Positions 55,401 to 64,000 of a DNA stretch of 64,000 nucleotides are shown one piece after another. Every line of letters starts with the position of its first letter. Positions within the stretch are counted from its first letter, which is position 1. Made by a program: the position numbers and the translations under genes. Source of the stretch: Nocardioidaceae bacterium (GTDB taxonomy: Bacteria; Actinomycetota; Actinomycetes; Propionibacteriales; Nocardioidaceae); NCBI GenBank assembly GCA_018672315.1, contig CP076053.1:2343827-2407826 (forward strand), written 5' to 3'. The notes beneath the pieces were generated by a model. It was given only the letters and a program-made list of their open reading frames with translations, had not been told where the DNA came from and made no database searches.

Positions 55401-56068
55401 ACCTCGGCGGCGGCATGGCGATCGCGATGAAGGACCTGGAGATCCGCGGCGCGGGCAACCTGCTGGGCGGCGAGCAGTCCGGGCACATCGCCGACGTGGG
55501 CTTCGACCTGTACGTACGCCTCGTCGGCGAGGCCGTCGCCGACTTCAAGGGCGGTGTCGACGACGTGCTCGAGGAGGTCCGCATCGAGCTGCCGATCGAC
55601 GCGCACCTGCCGCACGACTACATCTCCTCCGAGCGCCTGCGGCTGGAGATGTACAAGCGGCTCAGCGAGGTGCGCAGCGACGACGACGTCGCCGCGATCA
55701 ACCTCGAGCTGGACGACCGGTACGGCGAGCCGCCGCTGCCGGTGGTGGCCCTGCTGCAGGTCGCCTCGTTGCGGGCCCGCGCGCGCAAGGCCGGGCTGAC
55801 GGACATCTCGGTGGCGGGCAAGAACGTGCGCTTCGCGCCGGTCGACCTGCCCGACTCCGCGCAGGCGCGGCTGAAGCGGCTGCATCCGAAGGCGCTGTAC
55901 AAGCCGGCGCTGAGTACCATGCTCGTGCCCCGCCCCTCGACCGCCGTGGTCGGCGGACAGCCGTTGCGCGACGCGCCGCTGCTGGCCTGGGTGCGCGAGG
56001 TGATCGACACCGTGATCGACAAGCAGGTCCAGCCGCAGCAGCCGACGGCTGCCGGTGCGAAGGAGTGA
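52475..56068 (+). CDS. mfd: Transcription-repair coupling factor
   Basis: Mfd removes stalled RNA polymerase and recruits UvrA. The 1197-residue protein has the UvrB-like N-terminal module ([23 protein letters not shown]), a CarD-like polymerase-binding domain ([20 protein letters not shown]), and the RecG-like helicase with Walker A [29 protein letters not shown] and [14 protein letters not shown]. A C-terminal TRCF domain follows. TTG 52475 follows GAAGGAA, and the typical N-terminus [12 protein letters not shown] supports it. Confidence 0.95.
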   Translation: [1197 protein letters not shown]

Positions 56069-56073
56069 GACCG

Positions 56074-56730
56074 ATGGCGCGAGTCAACCGTCACAGGGCC
56101 CGGGCTGCCGCTGCCGCTGCGGCCGTGGGTGCGCTCGTCCTGACCGGGTGCGGCATCCACCCCGGCCAGGCAGCCGTGGTCGGCAGCACCGACATCAGCC
56201 CGGAGCAGGTCGACGAGACCGCCGCCGTGGTCTGCCTGGTCGACCAGACCGTCGGCGGCGTGCAGGCCGTCGCACGGAGCAAGGCCGTGGAGTTCCTCGT
56301 CGGAGCCGAGCTGATCGAGCGCTTCGGCGCCAGCGAAGGGGCCCTGCCCACCCCGGGGCAGCTCTCCCAGTCTCCCGCGATCGAGCAGATCCAGAACGAC
56401 GCCCGCTCGTTGCCGGCTGCGGTGCAGCAGGACTACGTCGACACGATCACGTCGCTGCTGGCCTCCCAGCAGACGCTGGTCAACGTCGGCGAGCAGCGGG
56501 TCGACCCGGCCGAGCAGGCGAATCCCGACGCGGCACTGGCGGCGGGCAGCGCGGCGTACTCGGAGTGGCTGGCCGCCGAGTCGCCGGACGTCTCGGTGGA
56601 CCCCCGCTACGGCGAGTGGGACAGCGGCCGGCTGGTGCCGGGCGACTCCTCGCTCTCGGTCGCGGTCAGCGACGGCGCACTCGCGGCCGACGGTGGCGGC
56701 GAGCTGCCGGCCACGCAGGTCTGCTCCTGA
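56074..56730 (+). CDS. SurA-N-like lipoprotein between mfd and mazG
   Basis: The 218-residue protein has a lipobox near residue 24 (VGALVLTGCGIHPG) and then PGQAAVVGSTDISPEQVDETA, which resembles the start of the SurA N-terminal domain. It lacks a PPIase domain. This gene is regularly found between mfd and mazG in actinobacteria, and its job is not established. ATG 56074 follows AAGGAGTGAG. Confidence 0.78.
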   Translation: MARVNRHRARAAAAAAAVGALVLTGCGIHPGQAAVVGSTDISPEQVDETAAVVCLVDQTVGGVQAVARSKAVEFLVGAELIERFGASEGALPTPGQLSQSPAIEQIQNDARSLPAAVQQDYVDTITSLLASQQTLVNVGEQRVDPAEQANPDAALAAGSAAYSEWLAAESPDVSVDPRYGEWDSGRLVPGDSSLSVAVSDGALAADGGGELPATQVCS

Positions 56731-56738
56731 CCGGGTCC

Positions 56739-58771
<2,033 letters not shown>

Positions 58772-58772
58772 C

Positions 58773-59279
58773 GTGCCCTCCTCCACCAGCTCGTCGCCTG
58801 TTGCGTCGTCCGCGTCCGCCGGCGCGGCCGCATCGCGTCCCCGCTTCACGGGTCGCGCCGTCGTGCTGGTGCTGGTCGTGCTGGTGCTGCTGGTCTCCTA
58901 CGCCTCCTCGACCAAGGCCTACCTGGAGCAGCGCTCCCAGCTGGGCGACCTGCAGGACCGCATCGACACCGCCCGGGCCGAGCTCGGCGGGCTGAAGCGC
59001 GAGCGGCAGCGATGGCACGACGAGGCGTACGTCGCCCAGCAGGCGCGCGAGAGGTTCGGGTTCGTGATGCCCGGGGAGGTCGGCTACCAGGTCATCGAGG
59101 GCGACGGCACGCCGCTGGAGCAGTCCTCGCAGCTCACCGACCCCACCCTGAGCGCGGAGGAGGCCGAACCGGCCTGGTTCCAGAACCTGTGGCAGTCCAC
59201 CCGTGAGGCGGGCAACCCGGGGCTCGTGCCGGACCCGGTCGAGCGCATCGCGCCGCCCCGGGGCGCGAAGAGCGACTGA
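58773..59279 (+). CDS. ftsB: FtsB/DivIC-like septum protein
   Basis: The 168-residue protein has a polar Ser/Ala-rich N-terminus and one membrane helix (AVVLVLVVLVLLVSYASS, about residues 30-48). A coiled coil (LEQRSQLGDLQDRIDTARAELGGLKRE) follows, then the DivIC signature AYVAQQARERFGFVMPGEVGYQV. FtsB joins FtsL and FtsQ in the divisome. The GTG lies one base after the eno stop, as in other actinobacteria. Confidence 0.92.
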   Translation: MPSSTSSSPVASSASAGAAASRPRFTGRAVVLVLVVLVLLVSYASSTKAYLEQRSQLGDLQDRIDTARAELGGLKRERQRWHDEAYVAQQARERFGFVMPGEVGYQVIEGDGTPLEQSSQLTDPTLSAEEAEPAWFQNLWQSTREAGNPGLVPDPVERIAPPRGAKSD

Positions 59280-59286
59280 GACGACC

Positions 59287-59811
59287 GTGCCACTCGACGC
59301 CGACGACGAGCGGGCGGTCGCCGCGCAGCTGGGGCGTACGCCGCGCGGCTCCGCGCAGGTCGGGCACCGCTGCCCCTGCAGCCTCCCCGACGTGGTCACC
59401 ACGCAGCCGCGGCTGCCCGACGGCACCCCGTTCCCGACCACCTTCTACCTGACCTGCCCCCGCGCCGCCGCCCGCATCGGCACGCTGGAGGCGTCGGGGT
59501 TGATGAAGCAGATGTCCGAGCGGCTCGCCTCGGATCCCGAGCTCGCCGCGGCGTACGCCCGTGCCCACGAGGCCTACCTGGAGGCGCGGAGCGCACTGGG
59601 CGAGGTGCCGGAGATCGACGGGATCTCCGCCGGGGGGATGCCCGACCGCGTGAAGTGCCTCCACGTGCTGGCGGGTCAGTCCCTGGCCATGGGGCCGGGA
59701 GTGAACCCGCTCGGCGACGAGGTGCTCGCCGAGCTGGGGGAGTGGTGGGCCTCCGGCGCGTGCGTCGACCCGGAGACCGGGCTGAGGTCCGGCGCGGTGG
59801 AACCGACGTGA
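59287..59811 (+). CDS. DUF501 protein
   Basis: The 174-residue product is a typical DUF501 member, with RCPCSLPDVVTTQPRLPDGTPFPTTFYLTCP, SRIG-like segment AARIGTLEASGLMKQM and GGMPDRVKCLHVLAGQSLAMGPGVNPLGDE. It has conserved Cys, His and Lys residues but no assigned activity. DUF501 is found between ftsB and ppx in actinobacteria. GTG 59287 leads, and the end overlaps ppx (GTGA). Confidence 0.9.
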   Translation: MPLDADDERAVAAQLGRTPRGSAQVGHRCPCSLPDVVTTQPRLPDGTPFPTTFYLTCPRAAARIGTLEASGLMKQMSERLASDPELAAAYARAHEAYLEARSALGEVPEIDGISAGGMPDRVKCLHVLAGQSLAMGPGVNPLGDEVLAELGEWWASGACVDPETGLRSGAVEPT

Positions 59812-60785
59812 GCGTCCGCGTCGGTGCGGTCGACTGCGGCACGAACTCCGTCAAGCTGCTCGTCGTCGACCTGCCGGAGGACCCGTCGAGGGACCCCCGG
59901 GCATCCCGCGCCCCCCAGGAGGTGCTGCGGCAGGGCTGGATGACGCGGTTGGGCCAGGACGTCGACGCGACCGGGCGCCTCGCGCCCGAGGCGCTCGAGC
60001 GCACGCTGGACGCCGTCCGCGAGATCGCCGGCCTGGTGCGCGAGCACGGGTGCGACCGGGTGCGCTTCGTCGCCACGTCGGCGGCACGTGACGCCTCGAA
60101 CGGCGAGGAGTTCCGCGACGGTGTCCGCGAGATCCTCGGGGTCGAGGCGGAGGTCGTCGAGGGCACCGAGGAGGCAGCGCTGTCCTTCGAGGGCGCCGTG
60201 CGGGGGCTCGCCGGAGCGGGTGTCGACCTCACCGACCCCGTGCTGGTCGTCGACATCGGTGGCGGGTCGACGGAGCTGGTGCTCGGCACCGGTGGCGAGG
60301 TGCAGCACGCCGTCTCGCTCGACGTCGGGTCGGTGCGGCTGACCGAGCGGGTGCTGCGCGACGACCCGCCCACCCCCGCCCAGGTCGAGCAGGCGGTCGA
60401 CTGGCTCGACGAGCTCCTGGGCGAGGCGGCGGTGGCCGCCGGGGTCGACGTACGCCGCGCCCGCACCGTGGTGGGTGTGGCCGGCACCGTCACCACCCTC
60501 GCCGCGGTCGCGCGGGGCCAGGAGACCTACGACCACGACGCGCTGCACGGCGTACGCCTCACCGCCGACGATGTCGCGGGCACCACCGAGCAGCTGCTCG
60601 GCCAGACCGTGGCGCAGCGCACGCAGCTCGGCGCGATGCACCCCGGCCGCGCCGACGTGATCGCCGCGGGCGCGCTGGTGCTCGACCGAGTCGCGCGCCG
60701 CGCCGCCACCGCCGAGGTCGTCGTCTCCGCCGCCGACGTCATCGACGGGATCGCCTGGTCGCTGGTCGGCCCGCCACGCCCGTGA
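59808..60785 (+). CDS. ppx: Exopolyphosphatase/guanosine pentaphosphatase (Ppx/GppA)
   Basis: The 325-residue ASKHA-fold enzyme has VGAVDCGTNSVKLLVVD, VRFVATSAARDASN, VVDIGGGSTELVLG and VAGTVTTLAAVA. It hydrolyses polyphosphate or pppGpp. The short single-domain form is normal in actinobacteria. GTG 59808 overlaps the DUF501 stop. Confidence 0.95.
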   Translation: MSVRVGAVDCGTNSVKLLVVDLPEDPSRDPRASRAPQEVLRQGWMTRLGQDVDATGRLAPEALERTLDAVREIAGLVREHGCDRVRFVATSAARDASNGEEFRDGVREILGVEAEVVEGTEEAALSFEGAVRGLAGAGVDLTDPVLVVDIGGGSTELVLGTGGEVQHAVSLDVGSVRLTERVLRDDPPTPAQVEQAVDWLDELLGEAAVAAGVDVRRARTVVGVAGTVTTLAAVARGQETYDHDALHGVRLTADDVAGTTEQLLGQTVAQRTQLGAMHPGRADVIAAGALVLDRVARRAATAEVVVSAADVIDGIAWSLVGPPRP

Positions 60786-60888
60786 AGTTTGCGCGACACG
60801 CGCGACGGACAAGGGCCGAGGAGTCCACGGGCACCGACGCGGGCCCCGTACGAGGATCCGCCGGCACCCCCCACCGCCAGGAGCAGCC

Positions 60889-61044
60889 ATGAGCCAGTCA
60901 TCCGACAGCAGCGCGTCGATCACCGACAAGCTGACCGACGACATGGGTCGACCCATCCCCGAGCTGGTCCTGCCCTTCGCGGCGATCGGGATGGTGGGAC
61001 TGCTCGTGTGGTGGTGGCGCTTCGCCGCGAGGGCGAAGGAGTGA
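60889..61044 (+). CDS. 51-residue single-pass membrane protein
   Basis: A short open frame starts at ATG 60889 after a strong CCAGGAG site and ends at 61044. The product has a polar N-terminus (MSQSSDSSASITDKLTDDMG), a hydrophobic helix (ELVLPFAAIGMVGLLVWWW) and a basic end (RFAARAKE), so it should span the membrane with the C-terminus inside. The stop overlaps the start of the YihY gene by four bases (GTGA). That coupling, the ribosome site and the positive-inside charges support it as a real gene and possible partner of YihY. Confidence 0.75.
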   Translation: MSQSSDSSASITDKLTDDMGRPIPELVLPFAAIGMVGLLVWWWRFAARAKE

Positions 61045-62675
61045 GCGGCCCCGACACCGGCGCCGACCTGGGCCCGGGCACCACGACGTACGTCGCCGAG
61101 CACCATCGTGACGCCGCGGCCGGGCCGGAGCCGGACGCCGACATCAAGCCGAGCTCGCCGCGGAAGCTGACCAAGCAGTCCTGGCGGTACATCGGCAAGA
61201 AGACGCTCGCCGAGTTCCAGGAAGACCAGTGCACCGACGTCGCGGCGTCGCTGACCTACTACGCCGTGCTGGCGCTCTTCCCCGGACTGATCGCGCTGAC
61301 CTCGATCCTGGGTCTCATCGGCCAGTCGGGGCAGGCCGTGGAGGTCGTCCTCAACATCCTCCGCCCGCTGGTCAGCGACGGGGTCGAGACCCTCGCCGAG
61401 GACGCGCTGACCGCGATGACACAGACCAGCGCCGCCGGGTTCGGCCTCGTGTTCGGCCTGCTCGGTGCGCTCTTCTCCGCCTCGGGGTACGTCAACGCGT
61501 TCTCGCGTGCGATGAACCGCATCTACGAGGTGTCCGAGGGGCGCCCCATCTACAAGCTGCGGCCGCAGATGATCCTGGTGACCCTCGTGGCGGTGCTGCT
61601 GGCGGCACTGGTCCTGGTCATGCTGATCGTCTCCGGACCGCTCGCGGAGTCGATCGGCCGTGAGGTCGGCCAGGCCATCGGCCTGGAGAACGCCACGATC
61701 AGCACCGCGACCTTCGTCTGGGCGGTGGCGAAGTGGCCCGTCGTCTTCGTCATCGTCGTGGCCATCGTCGCGCTGCTGTACTACGCGACGCCCAACATCA
61801 AGCAGCCGAGGTTCCGCTGGATCTCGGTGGGTGCCGCGCTGGCGATCCTGATCTGGATCGTCGCCTCGCTCCTCTTCGCCTTCTACGTCGCGAACTTCGG
61901 CTCCTACGACAAGACGTACGGCACCCTCGCCGGTGTCATCGTCGCCCTGCTGTGGCTGTGGATCACGAACCTCGCGCTGCTGCTCGGCGCCGAGCTCGAC
62001 TCCGAGCTGGAGCGCGGCCGCGAGCTGCAGGCGGGCATCCCCGCCGAGGAGGAGCTGCGGCTGCCCGCCCGCGACACCACGGGCATCGTCAAGTCGCAGA
62101 AGAACGCCGAGGACCTGCTCGAGCGCGGCCGCGCGATCCGCGAGCAGGCCGACCCCGACGGGCGGATCGCCGCGACGTACGGAGTCATCGAGGACGGCGC
62201 GCTCGTCACCACCGGCAGCGACGCCGACTCCCGGCGCGCGGAGGACGAGGTCGAGGCCGGCGGTGAGGTCGTCTCCCGGGTCGAGCAGACCAAGCAGGAC
62301 GTGGCCGATCAGGTGACCTCCGACGACGACGGGGGTAGTGACCCCGGCATGAGCGACGACACCGCGCAGCCCTCGACCGCTGACACCGAGAGCTCGAAGG
62401 CCGCCGACGGCGAGCACACCGACGACAGCGACGCGCCCGAGGAGGTCGACCAGGCCGACGGCTCCGACCAGGAGGCCGCGGACAGCGCCGATGAGGACCC
62501 GTACGAGCGTGAGCACCCCACCGCGCCGCCGAAGGGCCAGAAGGTGACGCACGCGGGCACGCAGGGCGAGGGCATGGGCACGCCGCAGAAGGCGCTCGTG
62601 GGCGCCGGCATCGCGGGCGCCGCCTTCGTCACCGTGCGAGGCGTCGTCTCGGCCGTCCGCAGCCTCCGCGGCTGA
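61041..62675 (+). CDS. YihY/BrkB-type membrane protein with long acidic C-terminus
   Basis: The 544-residue protein has a YihY core (residues about 45-330) with six membrane helices and the phrases DVAASLTYYAVLALFPGLIALTSILG, GLLGALFSASGYVNAFSRAMN and ALLYYATPNIKQPRFRWISVGAAL. A hydrophilic, Glu/Asp/Ser/Ala-rich region of about 180 residues follows. It ends in a Gly-rich stretch and a final hydrophobic helix (KALVGAGIAGAAFVTVRGVVSAV). The tail is far longer than in YihY proteins of other bacteria. Role unknown (once called RNase BN). GTG 61041 overlaps the 51-residue gene. Confidence 0.9.
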   Translation: MSGPDTGADLGPGTTTYVAEHHRDAAAGPEPDADIKPSSPRKLTKQSWRYIGKKTLAEFQEDQCTDVAASLTYYAVLALFPGLIALTSILGLIGQSGQAVEVVLNILRPLVSDGVETLAEDALTAMTQTSAAGFGLVFGLLGALFSASGYVNAFSRAMNRIYEVSEGRPIYKLRPQMILVTLVAVLLAALVLVMLIVSGPLAESIGREVGQAIGLENATISTATFVWAVAKWPVVFVIVVAIVALLYYATPNIKQPRFRWISVGAALAILIWIVASLLFAFYVANFGSYDKTYGTLAGVIVALLWLWITNLALLLGAELDSELERGRELQAGIPAEEELRLPARDTTGIVKSQKNAEDLLERGRAIREQADPDGRIAATYGVIEDGALVTTGSDADSRRAEDEVEAGGEVVSRVEQTKQDVADQVTSDDDGGSDPGMSDDTAQPSTADTESSKAADGEHTDDSDAPEEVDQADGSDQEAADSADEDPYEREHPTAPPKGQKVTHAGTQGEGMGTPQKALVGAGIAGAAFVTVRGVVSAVRSLRG

Positions 62676-62676
62676 G

Positions 62677-63528
62677 GTGTCGGGCGAGGACGGCTCGGGC
62701 ACGCTGCCGCACCCGCTGACCGGTGTCGCGTACGCCTCCCCGGTGGCGCCGGGCACCGGGTGGCCCGGAGACCCCGCGAGGCCGGACATCCAGCGAGCAC
62801 GCTCGGCGGCGGGCGTACGACGTCTCGCGGCCACGCCGGACCTCGACGAGCTCGACGCCCGGGTCAGCGTCTGCCGTGCGTGCCCGCGGCTCGTGGCGTG
62901 GCGCGAGGACGTCGCGGTGGCCAAGCGGGCGTCGTACGCGGACGAGCCGTACTGGGGCAGGCCCGTCCCCGGATTCGGTGACACGCGAGCCCGCGTGCTC
63001 GTGGTGGGCCTCGCCCCGGCCGCCCACGGAGCCAACCGCACGGGCCGCAACTTCACCGGCGACCGGTCGGGTGACTGGCTCTACGCCGCCATGCACCGCA
63101 CCGGCTTCGCGAACCAGCCCGACGCGCGGCACTCCGGCGACGGGCTGCAGCTGCGCGACCTGCGCGTCGTGGCCGCCGTGCGGTGCGCCCCTCCCGAGAA
63201 CAAGCCGACCACGCAGGAACGTGACGCGTGCGCGCCGTGGCTGCAGCGCGAGGTGGACCTGCTGGCCGCCACCACCCGGGTGGTGGTGTGCCTCGGCGGC
63301 TTCGGCTGGGACGCCGCGATCGGCGTGCTGCGCGGTGGCGGGTGGAGCGTGCCCCGGCCGAAGCCGCGCTTCGGCCACGGCGCGGAGGCGGTGCTGACCC
63401 GCGGGGGAGAGACCCTGCACCTGCTCGGCAGCTTCCATCCCAGCCAGCAGAACACGTTCACCGGACGTCTCACCGAGCCCATGCTCGACGCCGTGCTCCT
63501 GCGCGCCCGGGAGCTGGCCGACCTCTGA
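62677..63528 (+). CDS. udgB: Family 5 uracil-DNA glycosylase (UdgB), 4Fe-4S type
   Basis: UdgB removes uracil, hypoxanthine and related lesions from DNA. The 283-residue protein has the Fe-S cysteines (CRACPRLVAW, RCAPPENKPTTQERDAC, VVCLGGFGWDA), the active-site GLAPAAHGANRTGRNFTGDRSGDWLY and motif B GSFHPSQQNTFTGRLT. The absence of the Asp/Asn of family 1 fits family 5. GTG 62677 lies one base after the YihY stop. Confidence 0.94.
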   Translation: MSGEDGSGTLPHPLTGVAYASPVAPGTGWPGDPARPDIQRARSAAGVRRLAATPDLDELDARVSVCRACPRLVAWREDVAVAKRASYADEPYWGRPVPGFGDTRARVLVVGLAPAAHGANRTGRNFTGDRSGDWLYAAMHRTGFANQPDARHSGDGLQLRDLRVVAAVRCAPPENKPTTQERDACAPWLQREVDLLAATTRVVVCLGGFGWDAAIGVLRGGGWSVPRPKPRFGHGAEAVLTRGGETLHLLGSFHPSQQNTFTGRLTEPMLDAVLLRARELADL

Positions 63529-63543
63529 GCCGGCCCGTGTCCC

Positions 63544-64000
63544 TCAGGCCGGTCCGGCAGCCCCGGCAGTCCAGGCCGCGAGCTGCTCCGCCTGCGCCGC
63601 GAGCAGCGCACGGCGTACGTCGTGGGGAGCGTACGAGGCGCGTACGGCCGCACCGGCGAGATCGGCCAGGCCGGCGGCGTCGAGCCCGAGCAGGTCGGCG
63701 GCCACCAGGTACTCGCGCTCCAGGCTCGTGCCGAACATCGGCGGGTCGTCGGAGTTGACCGAGACGTCGACGCCCGCGTCGGCCAGCACCGGGAGGGGGT
63801 GGGCGGACATGTCGTCCACGGCCCCGGTCGCGAGGTTCGAGGTGGGGCACACCTCGAGGTGGATGCCCCGCTCGACGAGGTCGGCCAGCAGGGCGGGGTC
63901 GGAGGCGGCCGCGATGCCGTGCCCGATGCGTTCGGCGCCCAGCACCTCGACGGCGTCGCGGACCGTCTGCGGGCCTGTCGTCTCACCGGCGTGCGGGACG
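63544..64000 (-). CDS. add: Adenosine deaminase, N-terminus cut by window edge
   Basis: The visible 151 residues are the C-terminal part of a deaminase that turns adenosine into inosine. They contain HAGET, LGAERIGHG, LEVCPTSN and VSVNSDDPPMFGTSLEREYL, the zinc-binding and catalytic Glu/His/Asp motifs of the family. The gene runs on beyond the right edge and converges on udgB with a 15-bp gap. Confidence 0.93.
   Translation of the reverse strand, partial: VPHAGETTGPQTVRDAVEVLGAERIGHGIAAASDPALLADLVERGIHLEVCPTSNLATGAVDDMSAHPLPVLADAGVDVSVNSDDPPMFGTSLEREYLVAADLLGLDAAGLADLAGAAVRASYAPHDVRRALLAAQAEQLAAWTAGAAGPA

Noticed and set aside
59676-63056. 1126-codon open frame on the minus strand over ppx, YihY and UdgB
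   Set aside because: The opposite strand carries several recognised proteins with good starts. The antisense product is low-complexity with no domain.

Overview
The window is about 72% GC, with GTG/TTG starts, four-base GTGA/ATGA gene overlaps and many probably leaderless genes. Three conserved cores appear: rpfB-ksgA-ispE, glmU-prs-rplY-pth, and mfd-mazG-eno-ftsB-ppx. Together with a DUF222/HNH gene behind an actinobacterial LexA box, these point to the chromosome of an actinobacterium, most likely Nocardioidaceae (Nocardioides-like). No phage, IS element, CRISPR array or plasmid function was recognised. The window opens inside a thioesterase gene and ends inside an adenosine deaminase gene.

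Layout. 1-4.7 kb: partial thioesterase, a NagD-type HAD phosphatase, then ppsR-ppsA (PEP synthase and its regulatory kinase/phosphorylase) with overlapping stop and start. 4.7-6.0 kb: a frameshifted DUF222/HNH gene behind a perfect palindromic SOS box. 6.0-13.7 kb: APH-type kinase, TspO, a split LigD set (separate ligase, polymerase and 3'-phosphoesterase genes), MsrB, and an arsenic operon arsR-acr3-arsC that may run on into the MBL and phosphoesterase genes. 13.8-17.6 kb: acetoacetyl-CoA synthetase, DUF2252 protein, a small membrane protein. 17.8-21.6 kb: a secreted beta-helix protein with a five-rung super-repeat, diverging from an ECF sigma/anti-sigma pair. 21.6-25.3 kb: P-loop kinase, PNPOx protein, Pmt mannosyltransferase, rsmI. 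25.26-25.43 kb: a striking 168-bp array of 21-bp units (three forward, four inverted) around a 20-bp palindrome. 25.5-31.7 kb: tatD, then rpfB-ksgA-ispE-ABC-F behind a long structured leader. 31.7-41.8 kb: accessory genes, including an odd tRNA-Gln, AzlCD, a PAS-PP2C phosphatase, an oxidoreductase-methyltransferase fusion with a divergent cupin regulator, and a MASE1 histidine kinase. 42-46 kb: glmU-prs-rplY-pth. 46-52.4 kb: a second accessory block (endonuclease-like protein, cysQ, HAD, NYN/OST-HTH protein, second LigD-type polymerase). 52.4-64 kb: mfd to ppx housekeeping run, YihY protein, UdgB and add.

Working together: ppsR-ppsA control gluconeogenic PEP formation. rpfB-ksgA-ispE couple wall remodelling, ribosome maturation and isoprenoid synthesis. 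glmU, prs, rplY and pth serve cell-wall precursors, nucleotides and translation. DNA repair is well represented (split LigD, a second LigD polymerase, mfd, udgB, and an SOS-linked HNH pseudogene), but no Ku gene lies here.

The two observations I rate highest are the 25.3 kb 21-bp array and the genome-scale excess of the palindrome GCGTACGC. The latter appears in several reading frames and forces otherwise rare codons such as GTA, which suggests selection on the DNA itself.
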